54,288 bases of DNA from Pilasporangium apinafurcum (GCA_001600495.1 BCKE01000014.1:579151-633438); one strand, 5' to 3'. Positions 12,001 through 24,906 are shown, counted from the first letter of the stretch. The notes: generated from the sequence alone by a model not told the origin. Numbers and translations: made by a program.

Positions 12001-12949
12001 TGAATTGATGGATTACCATGTGGATGAACGTGTTGTGCCCATCGTTGGTGATCTGGCGCAGCCGCTTTTGGGACTCGATGATAGTACATTCAAGATGCTT
12101 GCAACCGAAGTGGATGCGATTGTACACAACGGCGCGGAAGTCAACCTCGTCAAGCCTTATGCTGCCCTGAAGAGTACCAATGTACTGGGTACACAGGAGG
12201 TTCTGCGTTTGGCCGTCACGAATGGACTGGCCAAGACACGCGTTAAACCCGTGCACTACATCTCCACGAACGGTGTTTTCCCTTCGACGTTCCCTGAAAC
12301 GAAGTTGCTCGAAACAGCGGATTTGACGGAGATCTCGGATGCACTGGAAAACGGCTACGCGCAAAGCAAGTGGGTAGCCGAGCAGTTGTGTCTAGAAGCG
12401 CGTCAACGGGGCCTTCCAGTGTCGGTCTTGCGGCCAGGTAATATGGCACCATCGTTCAAAACTGGTCAATGGAACGCGAGCGATTTCATCTACTTATTGC
12501 TGAAAGGCTGCTGGGCAGTTGATGCCGTTCCTGACCGTGCGGACTGGAACTTTGACATGACGCCTGTGGACTTTGCCGCCAAAGCTATCGTGCATTTCGC
12601 GGCACTGCACCCTGTGAACGCCTTGGGACAGACGCTTCACATCCAGAACCCAGCGCTACCTGTCAAAGGAGATATTTTCCTCCGTACATTTACGCAGGCA
12701 GCAAAAGAAGCAAAGGGAAAATCGTTGGAGGTGGTGAGCTATGAGAACTGGAAGCAGAAACTTGAGGCGCACAAGGCGAATAGTATCGACGTCGAGAAGC
12801 TGCTAGCTGGACTGGAGGCGTTTGAAGTGTATCTTCAGAGCGATAAAGTGTTTGACTGTAGCCTCGCAACGGAACTCCTGCAGACAACACCGATCACTTG
12901 CCCATCGGTGGATGTGGAGCTCCTCAAGACATATGTGAGCCAGTGGTGA
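9005..12949 (+). CDS. NRPS-like thioesterase-adenylation-carrier-reductase enzyme
   Basis: A single 1314-aa exon. Residues of about 18-260 are a type II thioesterase-like alpha/beta hydrolase: LPHAGGS near the start, GHSLGAH with nucleophile Ser100, and probable Asp213 and His245. Residues of about 275-810 are an adenylation domain with A3 (SSGTTGIPKG, about 446), A5 (NLYSVSE), A7 (YKTGDRARF), A8 (KIRGYSVVLGAVE) and A10 (SGKLDRKK, about 785). A phosphopantetheine carrier follows (FFDVGGHSLL, Ser856). Residues of about 935-1314 are a thioester reductase with the NADPH loop GVTGFLG (951-957) and catalytic Tyr1118/Lys1122 in YAQSK. Known chemistry of these domains predicts that an acid is adenylated, loaded on the carrier and released reductively as an aldehyde or alcohol. 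The thioesterase would edit misloaded carriers or hydrolyse the product. There is no condensation domain, so one building block is expected. It needs a phosphopantetheinyl transferase, which is not in this window. The LYS2 family shares A-T-R but not the N-terminal hydrolase. The substrate is unknown. Confidence 0.93.
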   Translation: MAAEVTATCFQDDEFAALRLLILPHAGGSTRAFALEWSKSFKAAGLSVEVWGVDWHWQQPTTDNGHTHPLQADATWLVDAIRAALSGRFFDKPYVVIGHSLGAHVALALVHSLKTHGFALPRHVFLSGAAGPSQWTLFDEKNVLQQDEQLLKLLHEWNGTDAELLAIPEQKATVLAQLRADLCIHNSLVRWYEQATVTVLIPAGVSVYGGKADPAVPVEQLEEWQKVIDSNGKHTFEVETFVGGHFYLTNSPGQEAFLSKFIAKLQVITVQNALESHAQIEKWNSKQASYPADKCLHDLFADAVKRSPDAIAVYYETQTLTFREVDERSQRLADYLYHVGVRPNQITGIFMEHCIEFVIAYIAALKAGGAYMPLEIVYPPDLLSRVMEESKPIIILTKKTFRGRLPGWQLAFNLDANWLDELHAQKIPPMPADRTKTHPDDLAYVVMSSGTTGIPKGICCPHRGAVHSYNWRLVNCPFIPNDRVASHVFFVWELLRPMLGNTPLYVIPDDTIYDPVKLVAYIAQHAITRILFTPSLLQLVLDTCTSDVLLTSLKTLRLVWLCGEVVTIELRDRWVKLFPDCELQNLYSVSECHDASAVDLAHMSAFDNSLSTKYASCGKVMPNVRAYVLDDNYQPVTIGVPGELYIGGPCLAIGYLNRPEQTAQRFLENVVPGERVYKTGDRARFLPNGHLELIGRCDFMVKIRGYSVVLGAVESALAQHPLVSTAVVLTEGDEGQDKRLVAYIVPDNWEKVPSIASLREFLKEKLPHYAIPSVFVQLDALPINSASGKLDRKKMPSVEQAKRLRSESVDLTVDQIHLPQTKTEEQLAMIWVDLLRLENDKCINRKASFFDVGGHSLLATRLVSSIRDTFDVHLTLADILSAPELEAIAARIDGVLGHMTIEDDKASAKLVLPLEALLDASIYPAATRKSGYSRYRVEMMGRPPRNVLLTGVTGFLGVHLLYALLKDTECTVFCLVRASDEATGSDRIHAVLKSFGLFDELMDYHVDERVVPIVGDLAQPLLGLDDSTFKMLATEVDAIVHNGAEVNLVKPYAALKSTNVLGTQEVLRLAVTNGLAKTRVKPVHYISTNGVFPSTFPETKLLETADLTEISDALENGYAQSKWVAEQLCLEARQRGLPVSVLRPGNMAPSFKTGQWNASDFIYLLLKGCWAVDAVPDRADWNFDMTPVDFAAKAIVHFAALHPVNALGQTLHIQNPALPVKGDIFLRTFTQAAKEAKGKSLEVVSYENWKQKLEAHKANSIDVEKLLAGLEAFEVYLQSDKVFDCSLATELLQTTPITCPSVDVELLKTYVSQW

Positions 12950-13116
12950 TTTCATGTTGGCACTACATAGATGGGTACACCCGTAGCTATATTTCATTGG
13001 ATAATATTGCGTTGTTATACTTGTGATGATTGGTTGATATTAGTTCTAATGTTGAACCCTCTCAAAATCGATTCGCGAGGCTCTCACCAGTGGAATCTGG
13101 ACGAGTGAGCACGAAC

Positions 13117-14016
13117 ATGGCGCTGGTGTTAGATGGCAAAGTGTGCGGCAAAGCGATCGAGGAAGAAGTGAAAGTGAAGATCGCTGCGCTCAGCGTCACA
13201 CCAAAGATCGCTTTGCTGCTCGTCGGCACGAATTCCGATTCAAAGACGTATGTGAAAATTAAAAAAAACGCCTGCACGCGCGTTGGCATCACCGCCGACA
13301 TTGAAGAAATTGACGCAGCAATCACGTTTGATGACCTCAAAGCGTTGATCGAGCGGCTGAACAACGACGCAAGTGTCCATGGCATTCTGCTTCAATTGCC
13401 ATTGCCGGAGCATCTGCAGCCAAAAGAGGAGGAGCTACTGGAGACCATTCGGCCACAGAAGGATATCGACGGGCTCCATTCTGAACATTTCTTCCAACTG
13501 GGCAAGAAGAAGAAAGAGACGACAGAAACAGAACAAGTGGAGCAGTCTCTTCACCTGCAGCCATGCACCCCTGCAGGCTGTCTGGAGATTTTGGTGCGCA
13601 ACAACATTGATGTAGCTGGGAAGGATGTCGTGGTGGTCGGTCGCGGCCAGCTGGTGGGGCTACCACTATCGCTAATCCTTTTGCAACAGAACGCCACCGT
13701 TACGACCTGCCACTCGCATACAAAAGACCTGGAAGACAAAGTCAAACGCGCTGACATTGTGTTTGTGGGCACGGGGCAACCAGAACTGATCAAAGGCGAA
13801 TGGATCAAAGAAGGGGCCGTGGTGGTGGACGTTGGGATCAACTACGTCGATGATGCCACTTCCAAAAAAGGTTACAAGATCTTGGGTGATGTTGAGTATG
13901 AAGCCGCAAAAGCACGCGCCTCTGCGATCACACCTGTGCCAGGCGGCATTGGCCCGATGACCGTCGCCATGCTGCTCAAAAATATTGTGGCATGTGCCAC
14001 GTTTGCTTCACAATAA
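13117..14016 (+). CDS. folD: Methylenetetrahydrofolate dehydrogenase/cyclohydrolase (FolD type)
   Basis: A single exon of 299 aa. The family interconverts 5,10-methylene-, methenyl- and 10-formyl-tetrahydrofolate using NAD(P). Seen here: substrate motif with Tyr45 and Lys49 in TYVKIK, HGILLQLPLPEHL, PQKDIDGLH, PCTPAGCLEIL, the dinucleotide loop VVVGRGQLVGLPLS, and the C-terminal ITPVPGGIGPMTVAMLL. The length matches stand-alone bifunctional FolD; the formate-THF ligase domain of animal and fungal C1-synthases is absent. The start at 13117 is the first in-frame ATG after the stop at 13027-13029. A charged insert (KKKKETTETEQVEQ) follows the DGLH segment where most family members have a short NxG loop. 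No clear mitochondrial presequence is present from this start, so it is probably cytosolic. It lies 167 bp downstream of the synthetase on the same strand, and no functional link is implied. Confidence 0.95.
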   Translation: MALVLDGKVCGKAIEEEVKVKIAALSVTPKIALLLVGTNSDSKTYVKIKKNACTRVGITADIEEIDAAITFDDLKALIERLNNDASVHGILLQLPLPEHLQPKEEELLETIRPQKDIDGLHSEHFFQLGKKKKETTETEQVEQSLHLQPCTPAGCLEILVRNNIDVAGKDVVVVGRGQLVGLPLSLILLQQNATVTTCHSHTKDLEDKVKRADIVFVGTGQPELIKGEWIKEGAVVVDVGINYVDDATSKKGYKILGDVEYEAAKARASAITPVPGGIGPMTVAMLLKNIVACATFASQ

Positions 14017-14095
14017 GCGTAAGGTGTCAACCAACACTAACATGATCGATCAAAACCAATATACACGTACTTCTGTGTTTTACAGTGTTAATTAG

Positions 14096-16797
14096 TTACA
14101 TCTGAAATGTCGACATGGAGCTTTGATCGAAACTGCTCGACCGCTGTATGGATGGCGAGGTCGTGCCGTCGTACGTGAAGCCAGCAAACGTGTATGATAA
14201 GTTCCGCAACGAATCTCGATTCCTGACACTTGCAATGCCAGCACTACCAACTATGCCACCATTTGTTGCATTGCCATTCACACCACTAGTAGCTGGAGAC
14301 GCACCAGTACCACCTCGATCCGCTTCACAGGCGACACTTAAACCATTCGAGTCGATCTGTGCTAATGGAAGTTTGGTGAATTCCTCTTCAAAGTTGGCAG
14401 CATCGATTGGATCCGTGTACTGGCAGGGCTTGTATTGAGGTTGCACCTGGCGGTTATACAGCAAATTCCAATCGATTTCGCCAAAGAACGGATGATATGT
14501 GATCTCTCGCGGGTCAATCGCACCAAGACGTTTCGCTGGATCTCTCGTGAGCAGCCCTTGGATCAAGTCCATTGCTTCTACACTCAGACCTTCGGGGAAC
14601 TCCAACTCTGCCTCGCGTAGACGCGTAAAGAGTTCCTGCCGATCCTGTGTATACCATGGCGGCCGGCCAGTGAGCATTTCGTAGAGCACCATGCCAAGAT
14701 TCCACCAGTCCACAGCCGTTCCATGGCCATCGCGATTCAAAATCTCTGGAGGTAAATATTCTGGCGTGCCACACATGGTATATGTGCCATTGAGTTCGCT
14801 GGTGATTCCTTCCTTCGCCAATCCAAAGTCTGCCAGCTTGACATGGCCATCGACGTCGAGCATGATGTTTTCAGGTTTTAAATCTCTGTACACGATACCC
14901 TGCTCGTGCAAATGGATGAGCGCCAATACGATCTCAGCCGCATAGAACATCGCCATGGGCTCCGGAAAGCAGCCACAGCGGCTGAGATGAAAAAACAAAT
15001 CGCCCCCCGGACAATAATCGAGTACGAAGAAGAGTTTGTCCTTGGTCTGAAATGCGTAGTGAAGACAAACGACAAACGGATGCGAGATTGATGCAAGTAC
15101 ACGCCGTTCCGTGCGTGTGTGTTCAACCTGTTGTTTGTGAACGATCGTCGGTTTGCTTAGAATCTTGATGGCGTAGAGCTGTGATGTATGTTTCTTGCGC
15201 ACCAACAACACTTGTCCGAACGAGCCTTTGCCGATCATACGTAGGACGTCAAAGTCTTTCAGCGACACTTTACTTCTACGTGATGATGATACAGCGCTGC
15301 CGTTTTCATCTTGATCGTCGTCCACGTCCTGAACAACGACACTGCGGCGTTGCTCTTGACCAAATGGCTCTGTGTAGACTCCACCCTGCGGTGGCTGCTG
15401 ATACAGGTTGTCTGATGTGCCCATCAAATCACTATCACGGAAGCTGGAGCTGAGTATGTCAATTTGTGACGCTGCAATCGACACACGTGTTGTTGAAGTA
15501 GGGGACATAGGCTGAGTAGAGGTAGTAGTGGCTGCTTTGGATTCAGCTGTGTTGTTATGGAGCTGAAATGATAGTCGTGATGGAGTTTGCTGGAGTTCAA
15601 CTTGTTCAAATACTGGCGGTTCATTTGCCGAGTGCGTGAGAAAGTGGCGGATGATGCGGCAACTGGCATGGAACCCGCGATTGCCGCAGCACTCGGCGGC
15701 ATTTTCCGTGTCCACTTTGCAGTTTTCCAAACTGATGAGCATCAGCACTTCACGCAGCCAGCGGTCGAGTTCCAATTGCCGTTTGCGCAGGAAATTCGTA
15801 TCTAATGACCGCATGAGTGTCTTTGTTGGCACCGTTGGAATGCGAATCGACTAAAAAAAAGAGAAAATGAGTTTCTCCATTTACTAGCATACAGAATCAA
15901 GTTCATGCTTGTTTACCTCATTCTTGAGCTGATGCGCAAGTTGTTTAAAATCGTGGAAGCGTCTGTAAATTGTCCACTGCTTCTCATTGACAATGCACTC
16001 GATTTCCAGTCGAAATACCGCGTAGAGCTTGTGCGAGACCGCATCACGCGCCAATGCAAAGCCTTTAATCCGATTCAGCCGTCCCGCCGCGCCCGCAGGA
16101 ATATATGCAGTCGTATTAGTGACTCGGGCTTCCGAGCGTTCAAAATTTTCTGCCCATAGCCGCTCGAAATACGCGCGTTCGTTTGCCGGTTGCGCTGGTC
16201 GCTGGTTCTTCGGTAGACTCGCGCGACCCCTTTCTCCATCATCTTCATGGTCATCGTTATCTTCATTGCCAGGGAGAGGGAATCCATCATCCACTGATAA
16301 AACAGAAGAGACAGAATCCATCGACAGCAATGAGAGCGACCGTGGCGGCGGTCGATGTATCGCATCAGGCGCGTGGAGGATGTGGAAAGGATCATGCATG
16401 GGCGGTACCATGGAGGCTGTCGTGTGATGCAAATCCATCCGCACTCTATCATCACATATACACATTCCATGATTAGCAAAAGCTTGTTGTCATACTTTAA
16501 AAAGTGGAACATACTTGGTGGCATGACCGTTTGTGACTTTGCCCAGCGGCACTTGCGCGTGCGCGGGAAAATCGCGCGACGGCTTTCGTTTCTTGTCTTC
16601 GCTGTCGAATCTACATACACAGCAAGTGGTGAGCCATATCTTCTCGAATACAATCACTCTCTATTGTATTGCCGCGCTTGCTCTTACATCATTCCCTTCA
16701 CGCCGCGGAGAGAAGTGCACACTGCCAGCAGCAGGACGTGGAAGAAGAAGAAAAGGATCTGGGCCAAAAACTTACGTCGTTTTTCAGCCAATATCAT
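14096..16797 (-). CDS. PX-domain AGC protein kinase (SGK-like)
   Basis: Exons 15850-14096, 16445-15917 and 16610(or later)-16515 are well supported by splice signals and phase (introns 66 and 69 bp). The extreme 5' end is uncertain. A 22-nt first exon at 16797-16776 (MILAEKR, strong donor GACGTAAGT) is the best ATG, but it joins in frame only with an acceptor near 16596. The PX domain is in the second long exon (FRLEIECIVNEKQWTIYRRF) and runs over the intron. The kinase domain has IGKGSFGQV, the ATP-binding Lys in YAIKIL, VYRDLKPEN, ADFG and the activation-loop Thr in TMCGTPEYLPPE, so it looks active. An AGC tail follows with a hydrophobic-motif-like FAGFTY near the C-terminus. By family knowledge the PX domain binds phosphoinositides on endosomes, and PDK1 and TORC2-type kinases phosphorylate the loop and tail. 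Total length is about 790 aa. It converges on folD with 79 bp between stops. Confidence 0.88.
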
Positions 16798-16803
16798 CGA
16801 TTG

Positions 16804-16886
16804 TATCAGGTATATCAATTATTACAAAATAAAAACAATATAAAAATTATCTATTAATATATTAATTTATAAAGGTATACCTGATA
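16804..16886. repeat. AT-rich segment bounded by an 11-bp inverted repeat
   Basis: TATCAGGTATA (16804-16814) and TATACCTGATA (16876-16886) are perfect reverse complements around 61 bp of almost pure AT. This resembles a tiny MITE or a cruciform-forming element. I see no clear target-site duplication. It sits just upstream of the probable kinase start codon. Confidence 0.5.
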
Positions 16887-17073
16887 TAAAAGGTTTCTTG
16901 ATTGCGTGTTGTAGTGTTGTGATTAGCTAAGACTCATATATTCAAATTAGTATAAGTAGTTGATGATGATGACGACAAATTACTGTCAATAATTTTTGAT
17001 GCTATTTTTATTTCTGAAACGAGTCCAGTTCTCAGCGATAACGCCAAGTTAATCCCTTCTTCTCCTCAGTAAA

Positions 17074-17085
17074 TTTCCCGCGAAA
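17074..17085. promoter_or_regulatory. Possible E2F-type site
   Basis: TTTCCCGCGAAA matches the general E2F/DP pattern TTTSSCGC on both strands. It lies about 280 bp upstream of the minus-strand PX-AGC kinase start. A match by motif only; it could be chance. Confidence 0.25.
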
Positions 17086-17784
17086 GGAAGTGATGACATA
17101 GCAAAGCAGGTAAAAGAAAGAAAGAAATCAGTTTTCGTCTCAGAGTTCATAGCATCCAAAGATTTCTCTTTCCTGGTAGATTCTTTCTAAAGTAATGAGC
17201 GCTGCGTATGCAGGAATGTTTACGGGGCACGACTGTCTTTCCACCATCTCCATTGTGTCTTTGTGTGGTAACTCCCTACCCCTCACCCCAACAGCGGCGG
17301 TTGATCTTGAAGTTTGTATAGCTTTAGCAAACCTACACGCACTTCGTTAGGAACGTTCGGTTGGTTATTACAAAAGAAAATCGCTTTTAGCTATAGTAGA
17401 AAAAAGTACAACCTAAAAAACCAATGGGGTTAGCTAACCTAGAAAGGAACACTCTAAAATCTTTTTGCCACAAAGGTGAGATGGATACGTTACTCACCAA
17501 GATATGCCTAACGCTATGGATACATGAGCCACAAGTGGAAAAAACATATTTGATCAAATGCGAGTCTCCATTTCTTTCTTCTTCCATCAATGCAGCGAAA
17601 GCAAAACTAGTCTAGACACTATTGACCAATGCTACTTGGATGCAAAGACAAAAGGAGCAAAGAACTAGATGAAAAAAAAAAAGCAAACTACGGATTCACT
17701 AAATGAGTAAGAAATGCAAATCAACCGATACGCTTTACAATGCTCTCAGTGGTATTACCGACTACCGAAAACAGTTCATATTTG

Positions 17785-19036
<1,252 letters not shown>

Positions 19037-19480
19037 GTCTCTTTCTGCGTTTCTTCTTCTGTTTCCTCTTGTCTTCTCTGCACCAGTGCAACCAATATTC
19101 CGAAAAAAATCCCTCTCACTTTTTTTTTTCCAAAAAATAGACTATTTACATATCATAAATTAGTGTCACAAAATATTGCTACTCTAGCATTTTCGTGGAA
19201 GGAAAGGAAATGAGTGAACATGGTCGTGTTTCAAAGAGCGAAAACGACATGTATTAGCCGATTAAAAAGATATCCAATCTCCCTTCGCATAGCCCCTAAC
19301 GTCAATGAAATGGGCGGCTTACATAATGTTAGCGGTGCAAATGCAAATAAAAGAAAAAGAAAAGTGATGGCGCCTACACAACAATTGTCACCTCTGCGCT
19401 CGCTCGACAGTGCTGATACACAAATACATTAACGATCCATCACCGCTCTAATCCTATTTGGCCTCTTCTTTTCTTTTTTT
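19037..19480. other. Spacer between the tandem PP1 genes
   Basis: 444 bp holding the promoter of copy A and the 3' end of copy B. It contains short T and A runs. No gene or clear regulatory motif is seen, and it does not resemble the region upstream of copy B. Confidence 0.5.
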
Positions 19481-20743
<1,263 letters not shown>

Positions 20744-21421
20744 TATTAGCGTTTGGTTTGGTGTAGCAATAACGGACTGACTGACTGAATGAATGGATGG
20801 GTGATTGTCTGCGCGTGCTCGTTCTTTTCTTTCGCTCCCTCCTCACTCACTTTGGTCACGTGTGATCGCTCTCTCTCTCTGGCTTCTTCCGACGCTCCAG
20901 CCCTTTTTGTCTGCTCATAAAACCTCATTGTCCCGTGTTTCAGAATCTAAATAAGGTACACTAGGGACTGCTAACACACCCTTTCTTTGACACACCTTAG
21001 AACGACACACACAAAGACTACATGGCTCTTGACGGGTAAAAATAGTCAGGAAAATCGACCAGTTCAGCGCGCTTACTACAGTAGAGGGTATAGCGGATGT
21101 GAACGAACCACGACATCGATCCGGCTGCTGCTGCTAATGCTGCTGACGATTGTCACCTTCAGCCACCCTCGTGGCTTGAAACATTCCAGGTGCATTTCTC
21201 CAGTGACACAACAGAGATAGGTCACTGATGTCAGAGTGATGATCAACTGTGTCTGATCGCGTGTTTTGTATTATCCGGATTGTCTGGATAGGCAACGTAT
21301 ACTTTGAACAGAAGTGAGTGCGGAAATCATCAGGCCACACACACTGTGTTGACTGTCACCGACGTCCATAAGTGGAAAGAAGACGCAGGTAAGTGAGAGT
21401 GGAGAGCGGAGTCGAGGGACG
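20744..21421. other. Divergent promoter region
   Basis: 678 bp between PP1 copy B (minus) and the CRAL-TRIO/PH gene (plus). It contains CT-rich and CTCTCTCT stretches near 20870. No gene is seen. Confidence 0.5.
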
Positions 21422-24400
21422 ATGGCTAACTCCATGCACTTCTTTGGCGTGGGGACGAAGGTGACGACGACCTCCGGCGTCAGCACCTTCTCTTCCGCGG
21501 CGAATGTGCTGCGCTATCGTCGAAAGAAAGACAAACAACACCCGATCGGTGAGGACAACCGGACATACAGTAATGTGCAGTTTGAATTGACTGAGCAGCG
21601 TTTGCATGGGTCTTATCTGGCACAACACGCCATGCGCGCGATAAATGGCTCGAGTGAGGACATTCAGCATCACAAGACACCCCTAGATACTGTCACCAAG
21701 GTAAACTGAACATACGACTTTCAATTTTTATTGTGGAGATGCGATTTAACTGATACATAGTCATTTGTTTTATTATAGAACGCACCGCCACATGTAGCTG
21801 TGAGGTATGGTGACACTATTCGTCTGTATGCCAAAAGCAAATACGCGAATGGTTCTACTGAGACGGGCGGCTATGTCGGCACGTTTGAAGTGGAGAAGCG
21901 ATTTCTGGCATCCAAGAATTCTCAAAAGCAAGGCGAATTGGCGTGTATACCTCCAATTTTACCCTCTGGTGCTCAGATGTATCAGCCTTCTAGCTTCCGC
22001 ATCATCTCTCTACTTGGATTGAATATCGGTACACCGGTAAGCTACGGAGACAAACTGCTCCTTGTAGATGATGATGGTCGCGTGTGGAACAACAAAATTG
22101 GGGTCGGGCCAACGACTAAAAACGGTTACTTTGGTCCACGCGACCCGAATATTCCTGGTGAAATGCACATCTCGTTCTACCAGCTGCATGATGATGATGA
22201 TTCTAGCAGCTCCGAGTCCTCTGATGACGAGGATGGCTTTGTGTTCTTTAGTAATCTCGCGAAAACTACGAAAACAATGGCTGAAACAACATTTGGGAAG
22301 CCAACACAAGCAGATCTTCAACTTGCTGCAGCAGCGATGAAATCAATGGGCAAGGTTGTGTATTATGGCGACCGCAATGTAATTATTGACATTGCTGACT
22401 CCAATCGGATTCGGTCCAAGTTTAATCGCGTTATCACACACTTTCGTAAGAATGATGAGTCAGTCGTACAGGGAGGCTACTTGAGATGCGATGGACGTGG
22501 AAAAGCCATTTTGTTTGAGATGCATGGCCCCACCCTGCCGTCGATTTCCTTCGTTGACCTCACGCAAACCATTGCCGAGGCTAATGATGTTCATGCTAAC
22601 GAGACAGCCGAGTCCATACCCAGAATACGCCTTCCATCAACAACCAAAAGTAGCATTACTTTTGGTCAACCATTCAATGTTGAAGGTATGCGTCGATCCA
22701 GTATTCTCACAGTGACGTTCTCCGACAACGGATTTGTTAAAATCCCGTGCCATCGAATCATGAACGCGGAAGGTGTTCCCATCTATCGACTTGTGCTTGA
22801 AGGAAAACGTCCGATGAGGGTTCTTGTTCAAGCACAGCGTTGCCAGCGTCAGAAACGAACCAAACGATTGCGAGAAACTCTCCGGGGAACATACAAAGAA
22901 ATCATGACACTATCTGGAATTGTAGTGGTGGCGTATTCTTGCGCTGCAATTGTATTCACTCGATATTTCGGCTCGGCGGTGCTACTTCCTGCGATCTACG
23001 TTGGTGTTGTAGCAGGTGTGTTGGTATTTTCAGTGGAGTTCTTCTGTCCAGGTACAGTAGTCGCTTCGCGCCGACTGAACACATCACTGGACTCAATCCA
23101 TGCGACCGGCGATTGGCAGGTTACCATTGTATCGTTAGAAGCATCAGCAACAGAGCGGGTTCAAGGATCTTCGATGAGTACACATCGAAGTAAGAAACCC
23201 ACAACTGAATTGCCGCTCAGTATCCCTAAGAGCTTTTTAATTGCGGAAAACGGAAACGTTGCCAAAGCTACGGAGCGATATGAAGCCACTCTCGCTTGGC
23301 GCAAAGAAGTTAATGCAGATGCTATTCTAGCAATTCCGCAGACGCATTATTACACTATCAAAACGTAAGTAGCTACTAATCTGCGTATTTGCCGAGAACT
23401 ATCGATGTTGTCAGCGTACAGTCCACTGATACAATGTTCTTGTATTTTATAGATATTACAAGCAATATCTTCACAAGCAAGACAAATTTGGGCATCCTGT
23501 TTATTTTGAAAAAATCGGAAGCATTAACATGAAGCAGCTTCAAAAAGAAGGTGCGTACATAAGTTTGCTGATGCGGATGTAGATGGTTTTTAATCAACTG
23601 TACCAATTATAGGGATATCCCAGGACGACTTGTTTCGTCATTATTTGTTTTCAATGGAATTTACCTTGAAATATGCTGCTTCAGCCATTTGCTCTTGTGA
23701 TGCATGCGCGTCAAGTGATACCCAAAAGCTCTGCATCGTGCTGGATGCTCGAGGGATTGGGATGCGAGATATGGGTGGCGAAGCATTCGAATTCATTCGT
23801 CGATGCACTGGCATTATGCAACGCCATTATCCACAACGATCGTACAAAATTTTTTTTGTGAATGTTCCTTCTTGGTTTGGCATGGTGTGGAAAGGTATCA
23901 AGCCGCTGCTGAATGAAGCGACACGGGCCAAAACAAACATTATTACCGAAAATGACACCGCAGCCGCATTGCTTGAAGTTATTGACCCAGAAAACTTGCC
24001 AGTTGAGTATGGAGGAAAATGCGCTTGTCTTGGTGGATGTGACGCCAATTCAAGTTATCAACAAATTCAGAAAGGTCTCGTCGATAGTGTACTTCAATGT
24101 AAACCGTTCGATCTCGAAGAGTTTGTGAATAATGCTGATTCAAGATCCGATCTTAGCAGCAACATCTCAATAGAAGGATTACCTTCAGTAAAGAATGGTC
24201 AGATCAGCCGCGAAGGCTCGTATGATCATACCAATGGAGACACGGATGACTTCAACAAGTTTTATCTAGATCAAGATAGTGACACCTTGGCACGATCCAT
24301 ACCGGTTGGGTCATTCCGTGGTGAGGCACTCAAGGTTGGGTTTCTGCTCAAGCGATCAATGAGGATCAAGCATTTCAATCCCATCTGGAATCGGCGTTTT

Positions 24401-24802
24401 TTCATTCTGCATCGTAAGTACATGCATTTTGGTTTAGATGTTGTGAATCAATCTACTAACTGCTCCTTGATTTTTCTAGCTGATTCTTTGCGATTTGGAA
24501 AAGATGTCGACTCTGAGATTTTTCAAATTGTATCCTTCACTAGTGATACAATTGTACGCAAAACGCAGAAGCAGAACAACAGCTTTGAGTTGATCACTCC
24601 ATTGATGGCTAGTAATGGTCACTCACTGCTTCTGTTTGCATCAACACCTCAAATGTTGAATGAATGGGTGGATGCACTCACTGATGCAATTGCAAAATTG
24701 CAACCGACTCGAGATGTGTATGTTAGAGCCCCAAGTGTATCGCCAAGAGCGAAACTCGATGTAGAGAATGGAATTACCCCCATTCTGGCAAAATCTGACT
24801 GA
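21422..24802 (+). CDS. Multidomain membrane protein with CRAL-TRIO (Sec14) and PH domains
   Basis: Five exons: 21422-21700, 21779-23364, 23453-23550, 23613-24413 and 24480-24802, all with GT..AG ends and matched phases, giving 1028 aa. Residues of about 95-330 carry three similar units built on a YGD motif (VRYGDTIRLYA, VSYGDKLLLVD, VVYYGDRNVIID), which suggests a beta-trefoil-like fold. Residues of about 468-511 hold two adjacent hydrophobic segments, likely a membrane hairpin. A CRAL-TRIO N-terminal helix region starts near 571. The lipid-binding CRAL-TRIO domain runs to about 790 (FGHPVYFEKIG, IVLDARGIGMRDM, IFFVNVPSWF). A PH domain spans about 890-1005 (GFLLKRS, WNRRFFIL) and is split by the last intron. 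By family knowledge it would bind or transfer a lipid at a membrane bearing phosphoinositides. The exact ligand and membrane are unknown. Confidence 0.88.
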
Positions 24803-24906
24803 AAGCAAAGTATAGTATAAATAGACGGGCATGATTGACCCCGAAATAGATGAAGTACGAAATAAATGGAAGCAACATTGAAACGGCTTCATGGTGTCTG
24901 TTCAGG

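Larger units (their letters stand above)
16798..17784. other. Promoter side of the kinase gene; no gene seen
   Basis: Nearly 1 kb between the kinase 5' end and the 3' end of the first PP1 gene. It starts with very AT-rich DNA flanked by an 11-bp inverted repeat and contains an E2F-like palindrome at 17074-17085. No open frame here shows recognisable content. Confidence 0.6.

Noticed and set aside
9005-12949. Annotation as LYS2 aminoadipate reductase
   Set aside because: LYS2 is A-T-R too, but it has no N-terminal thioesterase, and oomycetes are understood to make lysine by the diaminopimelate route. The pocket residues do not support a confident substrate.
13030-13116. Upstream extension of the FolD protein
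   Set aside because: The frame is open back to 13030 but contains no ATG, and it starts just after a stop. The family N-terminus matches the ATG at 13117.
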